Below are positions 28,270-38,366 of a DNA stretch of 64,000 nt, in pieces. Under the pieces are notes generated by a model, which was not told where the DNA came from, searched no databases, and saw only the letters and a program-made list of their open reading frames with translations. The position numbers and the translations under genes were made by a program. Numbering within the stretch: position 1 is the first letter of the stretch; each line of letters starts with the position of its first letter. Origin of the DNA: Pyruvatibacter sp. HU-CL02332 (lineage in GTDB: Bacteria > Pseudomonadota > Alphaproteobacteria > CGMCC-115125); NCBI RefSeq assembly GCF_040362765.1, contig NZ_BAABWK010000001.1, positions 372,001 to 436,000 of the forward strand, given 5' to 3'.

Positions 28270-29001
28270 ATGTATGTGACACAGAAACTATCTCTTCCAA
28301 GCTTCAGCATCTCTGCTGCAATTGCAGCGGCGTTTGCCCTTGCTCTCCTCTCCTTCTCTGCACCAGCCAAAGCCGATGAAGCTGCTGAAGCTTTTGTCGC
28401 GGAGCTTGGTGGTAAGGCGATCGAGATTCTGAGCAATGAAGAGCTGACACCAGAAGAGACAGAAGCAAACTTCCGCACCCTGCTACTGGACGCCATGGAC
28501 ATCCGGCGCGTCGGCCTGTTCGCCCTTGGCCAGTACGCACGCCTTCCAACAAAGGAAGAAAGAACCACCTACTTCGACCTGCTCGGTGAGTTCATCGTCA
28601 AAGTCTATCTTGGTCGTCTGACTGGCTACTCTGATCAGGAGTTTGTCGTCACCTCTTCCAAGGAGAAAGGCAAGAAGGGCCGCGAAGTGATCGTCGATAG
28701 TCGCATCGATTTCGGCGAGGGCCGTGAGCCTCTGACTGTTGACTGGTGGCTGCTTCGCAACAAGGACGGCAGCTTCAAGGTCTTTGACGTCAACGTCGCA
28801 GGCATCTGGATGGCGCAGGAACAACGCGGCGCATTCTCCTCACACATCCGCAACAATGGCGGCAAGTTTGAGGCTCTTCTGGCGCACCTGCGTGCACAGA
28901 CGCAATCTGCGACCACCAATGCTGCAGCCGACACCTCTATAGACGAGGATGCTGGTGAAGAGGCAGAAGCAGACGCCCCTGCCGAAGAAACCGCGAGCTA
29001 A
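28270..29001 (+). CDS. mlaC: Periplasmic phospholipid carrier MlaC-type protein
   Basis: Periplasmic shuttle between MlaA and the inner-membrane complex. The 243-residue protein has an N-terminal signal peptide (cleavage probably after AKA-DE near residue 36), then the MlaC fold: TEANFRTLLLDAMDIRRVGLFALGQ, YFDLLGEFIVKVY, VDWWLLRNKDGSFKVFDVNVAGIWM. The last 35 residues are an acidic Ala/Glu tail. It lies 168 nt after mlaA on the same strand, consistent with a shared function. Confidence 0.92.
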   Translation: MYVTQKLSLPSFSISAAIAAAFALALLSFSAPAKADEAAEAFVAELGGKAIEILSNEELTPEETEANFRTLLLDAMDIRRVGLFALGQYARLPTKEERTTYFDLLGEFIVKVYLGRLTGYSDQEFVVTSSKEKGKKGREVIVDSRIDFGEGREPLTVDWWLLRNKDGSFKVFDVNVAGIWMAQEQRGAFSSHIRNNGGKFEALLAHLRAQTQSATTNAAADTSIDEDAGEEAEADAPAEETAS

Positions 29002-29010
29002 GCTGCCGCG

Positions 29011-30669
29011 CTAGGCGCGGGCAAAGCGCTTGTACTTGATACGCGTCGGCACAGCGGCCTTTTCGCCGAGGCGACGCTTGCGGTCTTCCTCATAGTCTTC
29101 GTAGTTGCCTTCGAACCATTCCACATGGCTGTCGCCTTCAAAGGCGAGGATGTGGGTGCAGATGCGGTCGAGGAACCAGCGATCATGGCTGATGATAACG
29201 GCGCAGCCGGCGAAGTTGGCCAATGCGTCTTCAAGCGCGCGCAACGTATCCACATCAAGATCATTGGTGGGCTCATCGAGCAGCAGCAAATTGGCCCCCG
29301 ACTTGAGCATCTTGGACAGATGCACGCGATTTCGTTCACCACCTGACAGCAGACCAACCTTGCGCTGCTGGTCTGTGCCCTTGAAGTTGAAGGCACTGAC
29401 ATAGGCGCGGCTGTTCATTTCACGCTCGCCGAGCTTCACAATGTCCAGCCCGTCCGACACTTCTTCCCAGACAGTCTTTTCCGGGTCCAGCGCATCACGG
29501 CTTTGGTCCACATAGCCAAGCACAACCGTGTCACCAATCGTCAGCTCCCCTGAGTCAGGCGTCTCCTGGTCTGTCAGCATGCGGAACAGCGTGGTCTTAC
29601 CCGCGCCGTTGGGGCCAATGACGCCCACAATGCCGCCGGGCGGCAGCGTAAACGACAGATCATCAATCAGCAGACGCTCGCCAAAGCCTTTTGTAAGGCC
29701 CTTGGCTTCAATCACATTGCCGCCAAGACGGGGACCGGCAGGAATAACGATCTGGCCCTTCTTCTCCATGTCGCGGGTATCCGCGTTGAGGAGCTCGTCA
29801 TAGGCCTGAATACGCGCCTTTGACTTGGCCTGCCGCGCCTTGGGGCTGGACCGCACCCACTCCACTTCGCGGGCAAGGGTGCGCTGGCGCGCCACATCTT
29901 CGCGGGCTTCCTGTTCCAGGCGCTTTTGCTTCTGTTCAAGCCAGGAGGAGTAATTGCCTTCGTAGGGAATGCCGCTGCCCCGGTCGATTTCCAAAATCCA
30001 GCCCGTGATGTTGTCGAGGAAATAGCGGTCATGGGTCACGAGCACGACAGTGCCTGCATATTCCTTGAGGTAGTTCTCAAGCCACGCAACAGACTCCGCA
30101 TCCAGATGGTTGGTCGGCTCATCGAGCAACAACAGGTCCGGTTTCGCGAGCAGCAATTTGCACAGCGCCACGCGGCGGCGCTCACCACCTGACAGCTTGG
30201 TGACATCTGCATCCGGCTCCGGGCATCTCAGGGCGTCCATGGCCATCTCGACCTGGCTGTCCAGATCCCAGAGGTTCTTGGCGTCGATCTCGTCTTGAAG
30301 CTGCGACATCTCCTCGGCCGTTTCCTCCGAGTAATTCATCGCCAGCTCATTGTAGCGTTCAAGCTTGGCTGTTTGCTCGGCCACGCCTTCCATGACGTTC
30401 TCACGGGCATTCTTGGCCGGGTCCAGCTCGGGTTCCTGTTGCAGGTAACCAACCTTGACGCCCTCAGCCGCCCACGCCTCACCCTGATACTCTTTGTCCG
30501 TACCAGCCATGATGCGCAGCAAGGTGGATTTACCGGCACCGTTGAGGCCAACCACACCAATCTTCACACCGGGCAGGAATGACAGGCGGATGTTGTCCAG
30601 CACCTGCTTACCGCCGGGATAGGCCTTGGAGAGGCCATCCATCACATAGACGTACTGATATGAAGCCAT
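29011..30669 (-). CDS. ettA: ABC-F translational throttle EttA
   Basis: Ribosome-associated ABC-F ATPase that gates entry into elongation according to the ATP/ADP ratio. The 552-residue product has two nucleotide-binding domains with Walker [10 protein letters not shown] and GPNGAGKTT, signatures LSGGERRRV and LSGGERNRV, and a linker with the charged PtIM-like helix ([20 protein letters not shown]). The N terminus [15 protein letters not shown] is characteristic of EttA rather than Uup. No membrane domain. Convergent with mlaC, 9 nt away. Confidence 0.96.
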   Translation of the reverse strand: MASYQYVYVMDGLSKAYPGGKQVLDNIRLSFLPGVKIGVVGLNGAGKSTLLRIMAGTDKEYQGEAWAAEGVKVGYLQQEPELDPAKNARENVMEGVAEQTAKLERYNELAMNYSEETAEEMSQLQDEIDAKNLWDLDSQVEMAMDALRCPEPDADVTKLSGGERRRVALCKLLLAKPDLLLLDEPTNHLDAESVAWLENYLKEYAGTVVLVTHDRYFLDNITGWILEIDRGSGIPYEGNYSSWLEQKQKRLEQEAREDVARQRTLAREVEWVRSSPKARQAKSKARIQAYDELLNADTRDMEKKGQIVIPAGPRLGGNVIEAKGLTKGFGERLLIDDLSFTLPPGGIVGVIGPNGAGKTTLFRMLTDQETPDSGELTIGDTVVLGYVDQSRDALDPEKTVWEEVSDGLDIVKLGEREMNSRAYVSAFNFKGTDQQRKVGLLSGGERNRVHLSKMLKSGANLLLLDEPTNDLDVDTLRALEDALANFAGCAVIISHDRWFLDRICTHILAFEGDSHVEWFEGNYEDYEEDRKRRLGEKAAVPTRIKYKRFARA

Positions 30670-30824
30670 GGTGCGGAACCTTGTATTGGGAAGGCGGCAG
30701 GTCGCCGAAGGGCGCGCCGCTCAAGCATCTGAGTTGGCTGGTTTCTAGCCGAATGGGCGCACCGCTTCAATGCGTGTCAGACCGCAAAGCGAAGTGCCGC
30801 CTTGCGTCAACGACAGCCGCGCTG

Positions 30825-31718
30825 TCAGGCAGCCAGGTGTTTCAAAAGAAACCGGGCCTGCTGGCCCACCACATCCTCAAACAGCGGGGGCATGTAGACC
30901 TCAAAATGCCCGGCATCAAAGGCTGTTACTTCAGCCTTTGGCATTCTTGAGGCGGCAGCACGCGCCAGGTCCGGTGGCGTTGTCTCATCGGTTTCGCCCA
31001 CAACCACCAAAGCAGGACAGGTCACCTGGTCCGCGACGTCTCCGGGTTGGTAATCCCCCAGCGTGACCAGCGCCCGTGCAGGCACGCGATTGTTCCACGC
31101 TGAACCATCGTCAACGATATCAAGGAACTGCATGGCCTCCGACGATGCCATGCAGGCGAACGACCCCTCCGGCCCCACGATTGGAACCGTAACCGCGCCG
31201 CCAAACAGGGCGGCGATCTTGTCACCAATGATGCTCATTGCAGCCTTGAGCGTGTTCATGAAAGACAGCTCTACTTCGATACCACCAACATAAGGCACCT
31301 GCGCAACCAGTGCCTTTATGTCCGGATCCTCCGCAGCGATGGTGATGACATGGCCGCCGGAAAACGATGACCCCCAAAGCGCGATCCGGTCATTGTCCAC
31401 TTCCGGCAGCGAGCGGGCATAGGCCACCGCCTGCTGCCAGTCTTCTACGTGTCGAGCAGGATCAACCAGAAAGCGCGGTTCACCATCACTGTCGCCGAAA
31501 TTTCGATAGTCGAAGAGCAGCACTGCCAATCCGGCATCTGCGAATTTTTCAGCATATGCCGGAAGCCGGAATGTTCGCTCGGCTGAAAACCCGTGCGCCA
31601 TGACAACAACCGGGGCCGGTTTCACCCCATCAGGCAGGTAAAACCACCCCCGGCAGGTATCTCCATCGTTCACAAAAGAAATATCTCGACGCTGGTGACC
31701 CACGTCCCCACTCCCCAC
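30825..31718 (-). CDS. Alpha/beta hydrolase, dienelactone-hydrolase-like
   Basis: Soluble esterase-like hydrolase of 297 residues. The nucleophile elbow is GSSFSGG, the oxyanion region VVMAHGFSAERTF, and the predicted acid and base are in VVGETDETTPPD and DAGHFEVY. This matches the branch annotated as dienelactone hydrolase or acetyl-xylan-esterase-like. Substrate unknown. It stands alone downstream of nothing obvious; a PLDc_N-like small gene is divergent. Confidence 0.8.
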   Translation of the reverse strand: MGSGDVGHQRRDISFVNDGDTCRGWFYLPDGVKPAPVVVMAHGFSAERTFRLPAYAEKFADAGLAVLLFDYRNFGDSDGEPRFLVDPARHVEDWQQAVAYARSLPEVDNDRIALWGSSFSGGHVITIAAEDPDIKALVAQVPYVGGIEVELSFMNTLKAAMSIIGDKIAALFGGAVTVPIVGPEGSFACMASSEAMQFLDIVDDGSAWNNRVPARALVTLGDYQPGDVADQVTCPALVVVGETDETTPPDLARAAASRMPKAEVTAFDAGHFEVYMPPLFEDVVGQQARFLLKHLAA

Positions 31719-31794
31719 ATATGGTATTCACGACCAACCGCCGTGATGCTTCCAAAGCATACCGGCACACAAGAAAAACGAAAGGGAACACCAC

Positions 31795-31977
31795 ATGCTT
31801 GGATTAGAAGTCACGGGCATCTTCAGCCTCATATGGTTCGTTGTCCTGCTATGGGCGATCATCAAGGTCTTTCAGTCCAATGCCAGTGCGCTTGGCAAGG
31901 CCATCTGGGTTGCAGCCCTGCTCTTCCTGCCTATTCTGGGCCTCATTGCATGGCTGATATTCGGCCCCCGCGGATAA
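31795..31977 (+). CDS. Small PLDc_N-type membrane protein
   Basis: A 60-residue protein with two membrane helices (about residues 6-25 and 36-56). LGKAIWVAALLFLPILGLIAW and the FGPRG end match the Phospholipase_D-nuclease N-terminal (PLDc_N) domain that also occurs on its own. Such proteins have no known enzymatic role; an envelope or quality-control function is possible. Confidence 0.75.
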   Translation: MLGLEVTGIFSLIWFVVLLWAIIKVFQSNASALGKAIWVAALLFLPILGLIAWLIFGPRG

Positions 31978-32098
31978 CGCAAAGCACCGGTTTGCACCGT
32001 CCGTCCGACGGACTAACGGGCCTCTACCCGTGAGGTAATTGGTCGAAGAATGCAGCTTGCGGACATAGACTCCCCAAACCGAACAAACGCAGGAACAC

Positions 32099-33421
32099 AT
32101 GATGCAGACTGACAGGCAGGGCCTCTCCCTCAACAATGCTACCGCCGAAGCAGCCAAGCTTTTTGCCGACGCCATTGACGATTTCAACCGGTATGCCGGC
32201 GATCCGGTGTCCAAGGTGGACGCTGCGATTGAGGCCGCTCCGGACTTCACGATGGCGCATCTGTTCAAGGCGCACATGTACGCAACCGCGACAGAACCCG
32301 GCGCCACCAAAGAAGCCGCATCTATCCTCAAGCATGTGTCGACGCTCTCACTGGATGAGCGTGAGGCAAGCCATGCCGCAGCCGCAGCCCATGTGGTGGC
32401 AGGCGACTGGACCAAGGCAGCTCTCCAGCTTGATCGACATTCAATGGACTGGCCCCATGACATTCTTGCCCTTCAGACAGGCCACCTGATTGATTTCTTC
32501 CGGGCCAATGCCCGCGATCTGCGCGATCGCATTTCCCGCGCGCTGCCGCAATGGCCTGAAGACATGCACGGACGTTCATTCCTGCTTGGCATGCATGCTT
32601 TTGGCCTGGAGGAATCCGGCGACTACGAAGCAGCTGAAGCGTCAGGCCGCGAAGCCATTGCGCAAAACCCCGCCGACGCATGGGCGCATCATGCGGTTGC
32701 TCATGTCATGGAAATGCAGGGCCGTGCGGAAGACGGCATCGGCTGGATGATTGCCCGCGAACCCCACTGGGCCGACGATGGAAACTTCTTCCAAGTCCAC
32801 AATTGGTGGCACCGTGCCCTGTTCCATCTGGATATCGAACAAAACGCCGAGGCACTGGAGCTCTATGACGACCACGTGCGCGGTGAGCCAAGCTCCATTG
32901 CCGTAGATCTCGTGGATGCCGCTGCCCTGCTCTGGCGGTTTGACCTTCAGCGGATTGATACAGGCCCGCGATGGACGGAAGTAGCGGACGCCTGGAAGGA
33001 ACACGCCGACGGCGCGCTCTATCCCTTCAACGATCTGCATGCGGCTATGGCCTATCTGGGCGCAGACAGAATGAACGATGTCGACGACCTGCTTGCGGAC
33101 TACAGATCAAATGCCACTGATGTCAGCGAAGTCGGACGCTGGTGGCATACCTATGGACTGCCTTTGATCGAGGGTTTTGTGGCCTTCAAGAAGGGCGACT
33201 ATGCCGCCGCCGTCGAGCTGCTTCATCCCGCGCGGTACATCGTGAATGCCTATGGCGGCAGCCACGCCCAGCGGGATGTCATTGACTGGACGCTGATGGA
33301 AGCGGCCCTGCGCGGCAACATGCAGGGCACGGCTGAAGCACTCGCTCACGAGCGCCTGACACAAAAACCGCTCAGCCCCGTCAACCGGTCCTTCATCGCC
33401 CGTGCGCAGCTAATTGGCTGA
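32099..33421 (+). CDS. TTC38-like tetratricopeptide repeat protein
   Basis: Protein of 440 residues built of TPR-like helical repeats, without signal peptide. NPADAWAHHAVAHVMEMQGR and FFQVHNWWHRALFHLD are hallmark segments of the TTC38 family, which is shared by alphaproteobacteria and animals. Molecular role is unknown. Ends in an 12-nt convergent overlap with the DUF389 gene. Start at ATG 32099 or 32102. Confidence 0.85.
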   Translation: MMQTDRQGLSLNNATAEAAKLFADAIDDFNRYAGDPVSKVDAAIEAAPDFTMAHLFKAHMYATATEPGATKEAASILKHVSTLSLDEREASHAAAAAHVVAGDWTKAALQLDRHSMDWPHDILALQTGHLIDFFRANARDLRDRISRALPQWPEDMHGRSFLLGMHAFGLEESGDYEAAEASGREAIAQNPADAWAHHAVAHVMEMQGRAEDGIGWMIAREPHWADDGNFFQVHNWWHRALFHLDIEQNAEALELYDDHVRGEPSSIAVDLVDAAALLWRFDLQRIDTGPRWTEVADAWKEHADGALYPFNDLHAAMAYLGADRMNDVDDLLADYRSNATDVSEVGRWWHTYGLPLIEGFVAFKKGDYAAAVELLHPARYIVNAYGGSHAQRDVIDWTLMEAALRGNMQGTAEALAHERLTQKPLSPVNRSFIARAQLIG

Positions 33422-34492
33422 CTGGCCTATGGCACTTGCGGCTCCCGGCGACGTAAAGCCCTGATCGGTGGCGACACCGCCGCTTTCACGCGCATACCAG
33501 ATAGCAGCAGACAGGATCAGCACCGTCAGCAGCCAAACGGTGACGTTGATGTAGCGTGCGGGCCGGGCGGCTTTCTTTTCAGCCCAGGTGCGCGGCCCCA
33601 CGCCTTTCGCCACGAAAACGATCTGAGCCACCAGGTTCACACAGGCAATGTTGACTGCAAGCAGCAGGGCAGCGCTTGCGGCTGCATCCATGTTGCCCGC
33701 GCCCAGCATGATCCCGAAGGTAGCCGCAGGAGGTAGCAGCGCCACGGCGACCATCACGCCCACCAGCGTCGCAGACAGGCCGGTCGTCAAAGACAGAACC
33801 GCAGCAGCCCCCGCGGCAAGCGCCAACGCCACACTGTCGAACCCGACCACCGCACGGCTCAACAGCTCGGGCGAGTCCAGACTGCCCGTCCATAAGGCAC
33901 CAATCGTGATGGAAAGGGCAAAGGCAATAATGATGCCGATGGCGTTGGTGCCAAACGCCCGTCCCATCAACTGCCGGTCGCCAATGGCCGCGGCAAATGC
34001 AAAAGCGAGATTTGGTCCAAGCAATGGTGCAATCACCATGGCGCCGATGACCACGGCCACATTGTCCGTCAACAAACCAATGGCCGCCGTGATGGTGGAC
34101 AGGACGGTGAGAATGAGAAAATTGAGATCAAGCCGCGCACCCTTGTTGACCTCATTGAGGATCACTTCGCGGCTGACAGTGATCGACGACAGGGAAAACC
34201 GTCGGCTCTCGTCATCCGACTTTGGTGTTTTTGCAGCGTCAGCCGGCACGGGAACACTGGCCTGCACCGGCAACACAACGGCGCGCCAATGGGCCTGTGC
34301 CCCAATGGCCGCCTGAATGGCATCCAGCAAATCCTGAACGCGCTTGGTGGAGATGACAAAGCGCACCAGACACCGGTCCATCTGACTACGTTCGTCTGCA
34401 TAGATATCCATGGCGCCCTGCTGCTCACCCAGTGCGACCAGCGTATCCACATGTCCGTGATCAGCGGTCACCTCGACGAGCTGCAATGCCAT
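33410..34492 (-). CDS. DUF389 membrane protein
   Basis: Integral membrane protein of 360 residues starting at ATG 34492 (MALQLVEVTADHGH). The first 110 residues are a soluble ferredoxin-like region; the rest holds about seven membrane helices with the DUF389 signature NxAVVIGAMVIAPLLGP (DNVAVVIGAMVIAPLLGP) and LLPPAATFG. Function unknown; transport is suspected for the family. It begins one base after the phaZ stop, so it is translationally coupled to the PHA genes. The upstream extension to 34666 overlaps phaZ and lacks homology. Confidence 0.88.
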   Translation of the reverse strand: MALQLVEVTADHGHVDTLVALGEQQGAMDIYADERSQMDRCLVRFVISTKRVQDLLDAIQAAIGAQAHWRAVVLPVQASVPVPADAAKTPKSDDESRRFSLSSITVSREVILNEVNKGARLDLNFLILTVLSTITAAIGLLTDNVAVVIGAMVIAPLLGPNLAFAFAAAIGDRQLMGRAFGTNAIGIIIAFALSITIGALWTGSLDSPELLSRAVVGFDSVALALAAGAAAVLSLTTGLSATLVGVMVAVALLPPAATFGIMLGAGNMDAAASAALLLAVNIACVNLVAQIVFVAKGVGPRTWAEKKAARPARYINVTVWLLTVLILSAAIWYARESGGVATDQGFTSPGAASAIGQSAN

Positions 34493-34493
34493 T

Positions 34494-35318
34494 TCAGACT
34501 GCCTGTTCCAGAAAATCCCGAACTTTAGGAATGGCAGCTTCAGGGTTGGACAGCAAGAACAAGTGCCCGCCTTCGATGACTTCCATCTGGCTGTTGGGAA
34601 TAAGCCTCGCCAGAAAACGACCATTGACCGCAGGAACGATGCTGTCGCGGTCACCCGACATGACAAGTGTCGGCTGCTTCAGGAAGGGCAGAAACGGCAC
34701 ACTGGTCCAGCCGGCACCTGCGGTCAGTTGATAGAGATAGCTGCGCAACGTCGGCGCGGTAAGACGGCTCGTATGATCATCCGCAATGCGCATGTCATCG
34801 CCATACAGCTTGGTAAAATTCTTCAGCATGAAGCTGGGGTCCACATAGCGACGTGGATTGACCATCTTGGCGATGGACCCCAGACGCCCCGGCACCATCA
34901 GGACACCGGCACTGGTGGCGACCAGCACCAACCGGCGCGCCCGCTTTGGATACTGGAACGCAAACTGCTGAGCCATGGCCCCGCCCCACGAGATGCCCAT
35001 GGCATCAACCGTCTCGATATCCAGTTCATCAAGAATATTGCGAGCATGCCGGGCGAGCATCCAGGGACGATACGGCAACGACGATTCTTCAGAGCCACCA
35101 ACACCAGGTGCATCAAAGGCGATAATCGTCCGGCCGGTGAGGTGGTCTGCCAGAGGCGCCAGCAGCTCCAGATTGGCGCCGATGCCATTGAAGACAAGCA
35201 GAGGCACATGCTCGCCCTGACCTTGGCCTTCACCCTCATCCGCGCCATGCCATGTGGCCGTCTTGAAGCGAATCCGGCCGGACTTGATGTGACGTATCTC
35301 TGGCACAATGTCGGTCAA
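34494..35318 (-). CDS. phaZ: Intracellular medium-chain PHA depolymerase
   Basis: Alpha/beta hydrolase of 274 residues that mobilises stored polyhydroxyalkanoate. The sequence tracks the Pseudomonas PhaZ closely: LLVFNGIGANLELLAPL, FDAPGVGGSEES, the nucleophile elbow GISWGGAMAQQFA, LVATSAGVLMVPGRLG, NPRRYVDP and GGHLFLLSNPEA. The catalytic Ser is in GISWGG, with Asp in SGDRDSIVP and His in GGHLF. It follows phaC by 51 nt, the order also found in Pseudomonas pha operons. Confidence 0.92.
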   Translation of the reverse strand: MTDIVPEIRHIKSGRIRFKTATWHGADEGEGQGQGEHVPLLVFNGIGANLELLAPLADHLTGRTIIAFDAPGVGGSEESSLPYRPWMLARHARNILDELDIETVDAMGISWGGAMAQQFAFQYPKRARRLVLVATSAGVLMVPGRLGSIAKMVNPRRYVDPSFMLKNFTKLYGDDMRIADDHTSRLTAPTLRSYLYQLTAGAGWTSVPFLPFLKQPTLVMSGDRDSIVPAVNGRFLARLIPNSQMEVIEGGHLFLLSNPEAAIPKVRDFLEQAV

Positions 35319-35369
35319 TAGAACCCTGCCCTTCTGGGTGTGTTGTATGCATCCAGCGGTGGCGGGCAG

Positions 35370-37043
35370 CTAGTCAAACACGTAACTGCCCGGCGCGGCT
35401 TCAATCACACGGTATTTGCGGTCACCAGCCTTTTTGGGTGCGGGCACCTGTTCGCCTGACCGCTCATTCAACCAGCCAAGCCAACGCACCCACCAGGACT
35501 CATTAACCGCTTCCGCCCCTTCTAGCCACTCATCCGCATCACCGGAAAGATCCGGGTTGGTGAAATACTTCGCCTTGGGGTTTTCCGGTGGGTTGAGGAT
35601 CGACTGAATGTGCCCGCTGTTGGACAACACGAACTCGATATTGCCCGGGAGCATTGTCGTTGTTCGATAGCACGCCTTCCACGGCGTGATGTGGTCTGTC
35701 GTCCCCGCCACAATGAAGGCATCCATGTCGACCTGACTGATGTCCAGCGGCTGATCGAGCAGGTCCATGGATCCCGGGTTCACGAAGGGACGCTTGATGT
35801 AGAGATCGAGATAGTCCGAGTGCAGCTGCGCACTGAGATTGGTCGAATCCTGATTCCAGAACAGCACATCAAATGCCGGCGGCTTGCGCCCCATCAGGTA
35901 ATTATTGACCACATAGTTCCAGATCAGGTCATTGGGCCGAAGCCACGCAAAGATCGTCGACAGATCACGCCCCGTCAGGACGCCCTTCGACTTGGAGCGA
36001 TTGCGCGCGATCTCGATACTTGATGGTGAAATCAGTGACCCAAGATCACTGTCATCGGGCTGTGGATCCAGCACACAGACCCAGAATGTAGCAGAGTTGA
36101 CCCGCTTATCGTTCTTGGTCGCCAGATGACTGAGGAATGCTGCCTGCGTGATGCCGCCGGAACACCCGCCCGACACGTTCAGGCTGTCTGACTTCGTGAT
36201 CTTGAGAATGGCATCAACGGCCTGATCCAGTTCGGTGACATAATCACCAAGACCCCAGTCGCGATGTTCAGGCTGCGGGTTGCGCCAGCTTGCCACGAAA
36301 ATCTGATGGCCCTGCGACACCAGATATTTGACCAGGCTCTTTTCAGGCGAGAGATCCAGCACATAGAATTTGTTGATCTGCGGCGGAATGAAAAGCAATG
36401 GCCGCGCATACACCTTCGGCGTTTGCGGGGTGTACTGAATAAGCTCCAGCATGTCCGTGCGATAAACAACCGACCCCGGGGTGCTGGCGACATTCTCGCC
36501 GACCTTGAACGGCTCCGTATCCACCATGCGTGGCAACATGCCGTTGGTCCGCACATCCGAGACCAGATTGCTCGCCCCATTGAGGAGCGATGCACCGCCG
36601 GTGTCGATCGCCTGTTTCAAGGCAGCAGGATTGAGCAGCGTGTTGGATGGTGCCAGTGCATCCGTAAAAATGCGGGTGACAATCTGGGTGCGGGTCTTCT
36701 CAGAGCCTTCAAACCCGAAATCATCCACCAGTGCATCGGCCTGGTCAGCCAGAGTTTCCCATGCCTGAAAGAGACGTCGATGCAGCGGACTGCCCGTCCA
36801 TGCAGGATCAGCAAACCGTCTGTCCTTGGGATTGGGCTTCTTGTCATCCAGACCGAGCAGAACATCAGCCATGCCTCGACCTAGCGCACCCCCATGCTTC
36901 ATGACCGTAAAGGGATGTCGGATGGCACCGCTGAGAATAGACCCGGCTGCCGCCATCAGATCCTGCTGGTTGATCCCCACAAGCGGACTGAGCGCGCTTG
37001 GACTTTCTGAGGCCGTACTGGCGATTTCGCTCTTCTTGACCAT
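35370..37043 (-). CDS. phaC: Class II (medium-chain) PHA synthase
   Basis: Polymerises (R)-3-hydroxyacyl-CoA into polyhydroxyalkanoate granules. Start ATG 37043 (MVKKSEIAS) has an AGGGGA site; 557 residues equals the Pseudomonas PhaC1 length. Landmarks include DRRFADPAW, LELIQYTP, PPQINKFYVLDLSPEKSL, the Cys nucleophile box GGCSGG, FAWLRPNDLIWNYVVNNYL, the acid in GTTDHITPWKACY and the base in SNSGHIQSILNPPENPK. These are class II rather than class I features. No separate PhaE/PhaR or phasin gene is seen nearby. Confidence 0.94.
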   Translation of the reverse strand: MVKKSEIASTASESPSALSPLVGINQQDLMAAAGSILSGAIRHPFTVMKHGGALGRGMADVLLGLDDKKPNPKDRRFADPAWTGSPLHRRLFQAWETLADQADALVDDFGFEGSEKTRTQIVTRIFTDALAPSNTLLNPAALKQAIDTGGASLLNGASNLVSDVRTNGMLPRMVDTEPFKVGENVASTPGSVVYRTDMLELIQYTPQTPKVYARPLLFIPPQINKFYVLDLSPEKSLVKYLVSQGHQIFVASWRNPQPEHRDWGLGDYVTELDQAVDAILKITKSDSLNVSGGCSGGITQAAFLSHLATKNDKRVNSATFWVCVLDPQPDDSDLGSLISPSSIEIARNRSKSKGVLTGRDLSTIFAWLRPNDLIWNYVVNNYLMGRKPPAFDVLFWNQDSTNLSAQLHSDYLDLYIKRPFVNPGSMDLLDQPLDISQVDMDAFIVAGTTDHITPWKACYRTTTMLPGNIEFVLSNSGHIQSILNPPENPKAKYFTNPDLSGDADEWLEGAEAVNESWWVRWLGWLNERSGEQVPAPKKAGDRKYRVIEAAPGSYVFD

Positions 37044-37306
37044 TGGTATCCCCTGAGACTTACCAAACATGGGACCGTTGTCATGCGCTTGCCTTGTTTG
37101 GCTAGGTTCTTCCACAACAACAGTCTGGCAGAACAACTCTCCTCTGACGCGCACAGCTAAGTCAAACTTCGCGCTTTGACAAAAATCTCCATGCACAGAG
37201 CCGCCACACAGCGGTGTGGGAGGAGATGTGGTGGGCTGGACAGAGTCTAAACCAGGATATGCCACAACTGGTACCTCGGGGAGAGCTGCGCTCGCCTGGT
37301 AAGCCC

Positions 37307-37855
37307 CTAGGTTTGGGGTGATCGGCGGCGCAGATCCATCAACGAGTGCGGATGCCATGTCTCACCGTCGTCGACACTCATGGTGTGTTCCCAGGACAGT
37401 GAGTTCGCGGTGATTTTGAAAAACCGGATGCGCGAGTGAACAACCGGCCCGTCCGGCACCACCTGTTCGCCCGTAAGACGCATTTCACCGTCGATCATGT
37501 TTCCGACGAAATTTTTCAGCCCGGGCACCGGTTGCTGAGCCCATAAAAACACCATCTCCCATTGTTGGGAGGCAACGCAGTACGTACGCAGTGTCACAAC
37601 AGCCCCAATGTCACCCTCAGAGGTGTTGGGAACAAAACGATCTTCGATCATTCGCCCATCAAAAAGCGACTGCGCTGTCCAGCTTGCTTCATGCTCGAGT
37701 AGAATACCGCCGTCGTCTGCATAGCGAATGACACTGGCGTCCCATTCACCCAGAAAGAAATCAAAATCACTTCCATTGGGTCCCGGTCCGTCCGCATAAG
37801 CCTGAGCGATGACCAGCGGATCATTGTTAGCTTTTGGTATCTTGAGTGACATCAA
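37307..37855 (-). CDS. DUF1579-like hypothetical protein
   Basis: A 182-residue protein without signal peptide. FDFFLGEWDASV near the N terminus followed by a series of beta-strand-like segments (RMIEDRFV, WEMVFLWAQ, MRLTGEQV, SRIRFFKITANSLSWEHTMSVDDG) resembles DUF1579-type lipocalin-like proteins. Function unknown. It lies downstream of a secreted hypothetical gene on the same strand and upstream of phaC. Confidence 0.65.
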   Translation of the reverse strand: MMSLKIPKANNDPLVIAQAYADGPGPNGSDFDFFLGEWDASVIRYADDGGILLEHEASWTAQSLFDGRMIEDRFVPNTSEGDIGAVVTLRTYCVASQQWEMVFLWAQQPVPGLKNFVGNMIDGEMRLTGEQVVPDGPVVHSRIRFFKITANSLSWEHTMSVDDGETWHPHSLMDLRRRSPQT

Positions 37856-37907
37856 TCGACTCCTGATTTGTCAGATGTGCATTTGCGCAAGGCAAGGCAG
37901 CGGCACG

Positions 37908-38318
37908 TTATTCAAAAGTGAAAGGCTGAAATCCCTTTTGCACGACGAACTCTGAAACAGTTCCGTTGGGACGCTGGAAGAAGTGCTTTCCTGAGGAGTC
38001 ATCCCGGCTGATGCGGTAGCAAATGACGCCACTTTCAGCCCAGTCCTCACAATAGGAGCCTGGTTCTTCGACGAACCACGGAATGAGACGCGCTGGTGTC
38101 CCCTCAATATTGACGACAGCCATTCCGTTCCGATGATTGCGCTGCGCGTACCGGGTGTTCTCCTCGCCAAAGACCCCTGAGAAAGTATTGCCCGCCAGGG
38201 CATCGGAGATTTCCGCCGCGGTAAGCACGCGTTCCCCTTCGGCATGACTTGCGCCAATCGGCATCAGCGCCAGAACGGCTCCGACCACCGCGAGATTCAC
38301 CCATCTGTTTCTTTTCAT
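37908..38318 (-). CDS. Secreted hypothetical protein
   Basis: A 136-residue product with a clear signal peptide (basic start MKRNRW, hydrophobic core, cleavage after SHA near residue 26) and a GAGGGA ribosome-binding site. The mature part has two cysteines (YCED and VICYR), likely disulphide-bonded, and AGNTFSGVFGEENTRYA. I do not recognise a function. It is divergent from the CGNR gene, and the operator repeats at 38367-38431 lie between them, so it is a probable target of that regulator. Confidence 0.7.
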   Translation of the reverse strand: MKRNRWVNLAVVGAVLALMPIGASHAEGERVLTAAEISDALAGNTFSGVFGEENTRYAQRNHRNGMAVVNIEGTPARLIPWFVEEPGSYCEDWAESGVICYRISRDDSSGKHFFQRPNGTVSEFVVQKGFQPFTFE

Positions 38319-38366
38319 GCTGGTTCCCTCATAGCGGCAAGCTGGAGCAAGAACGCCCAGCAGATT

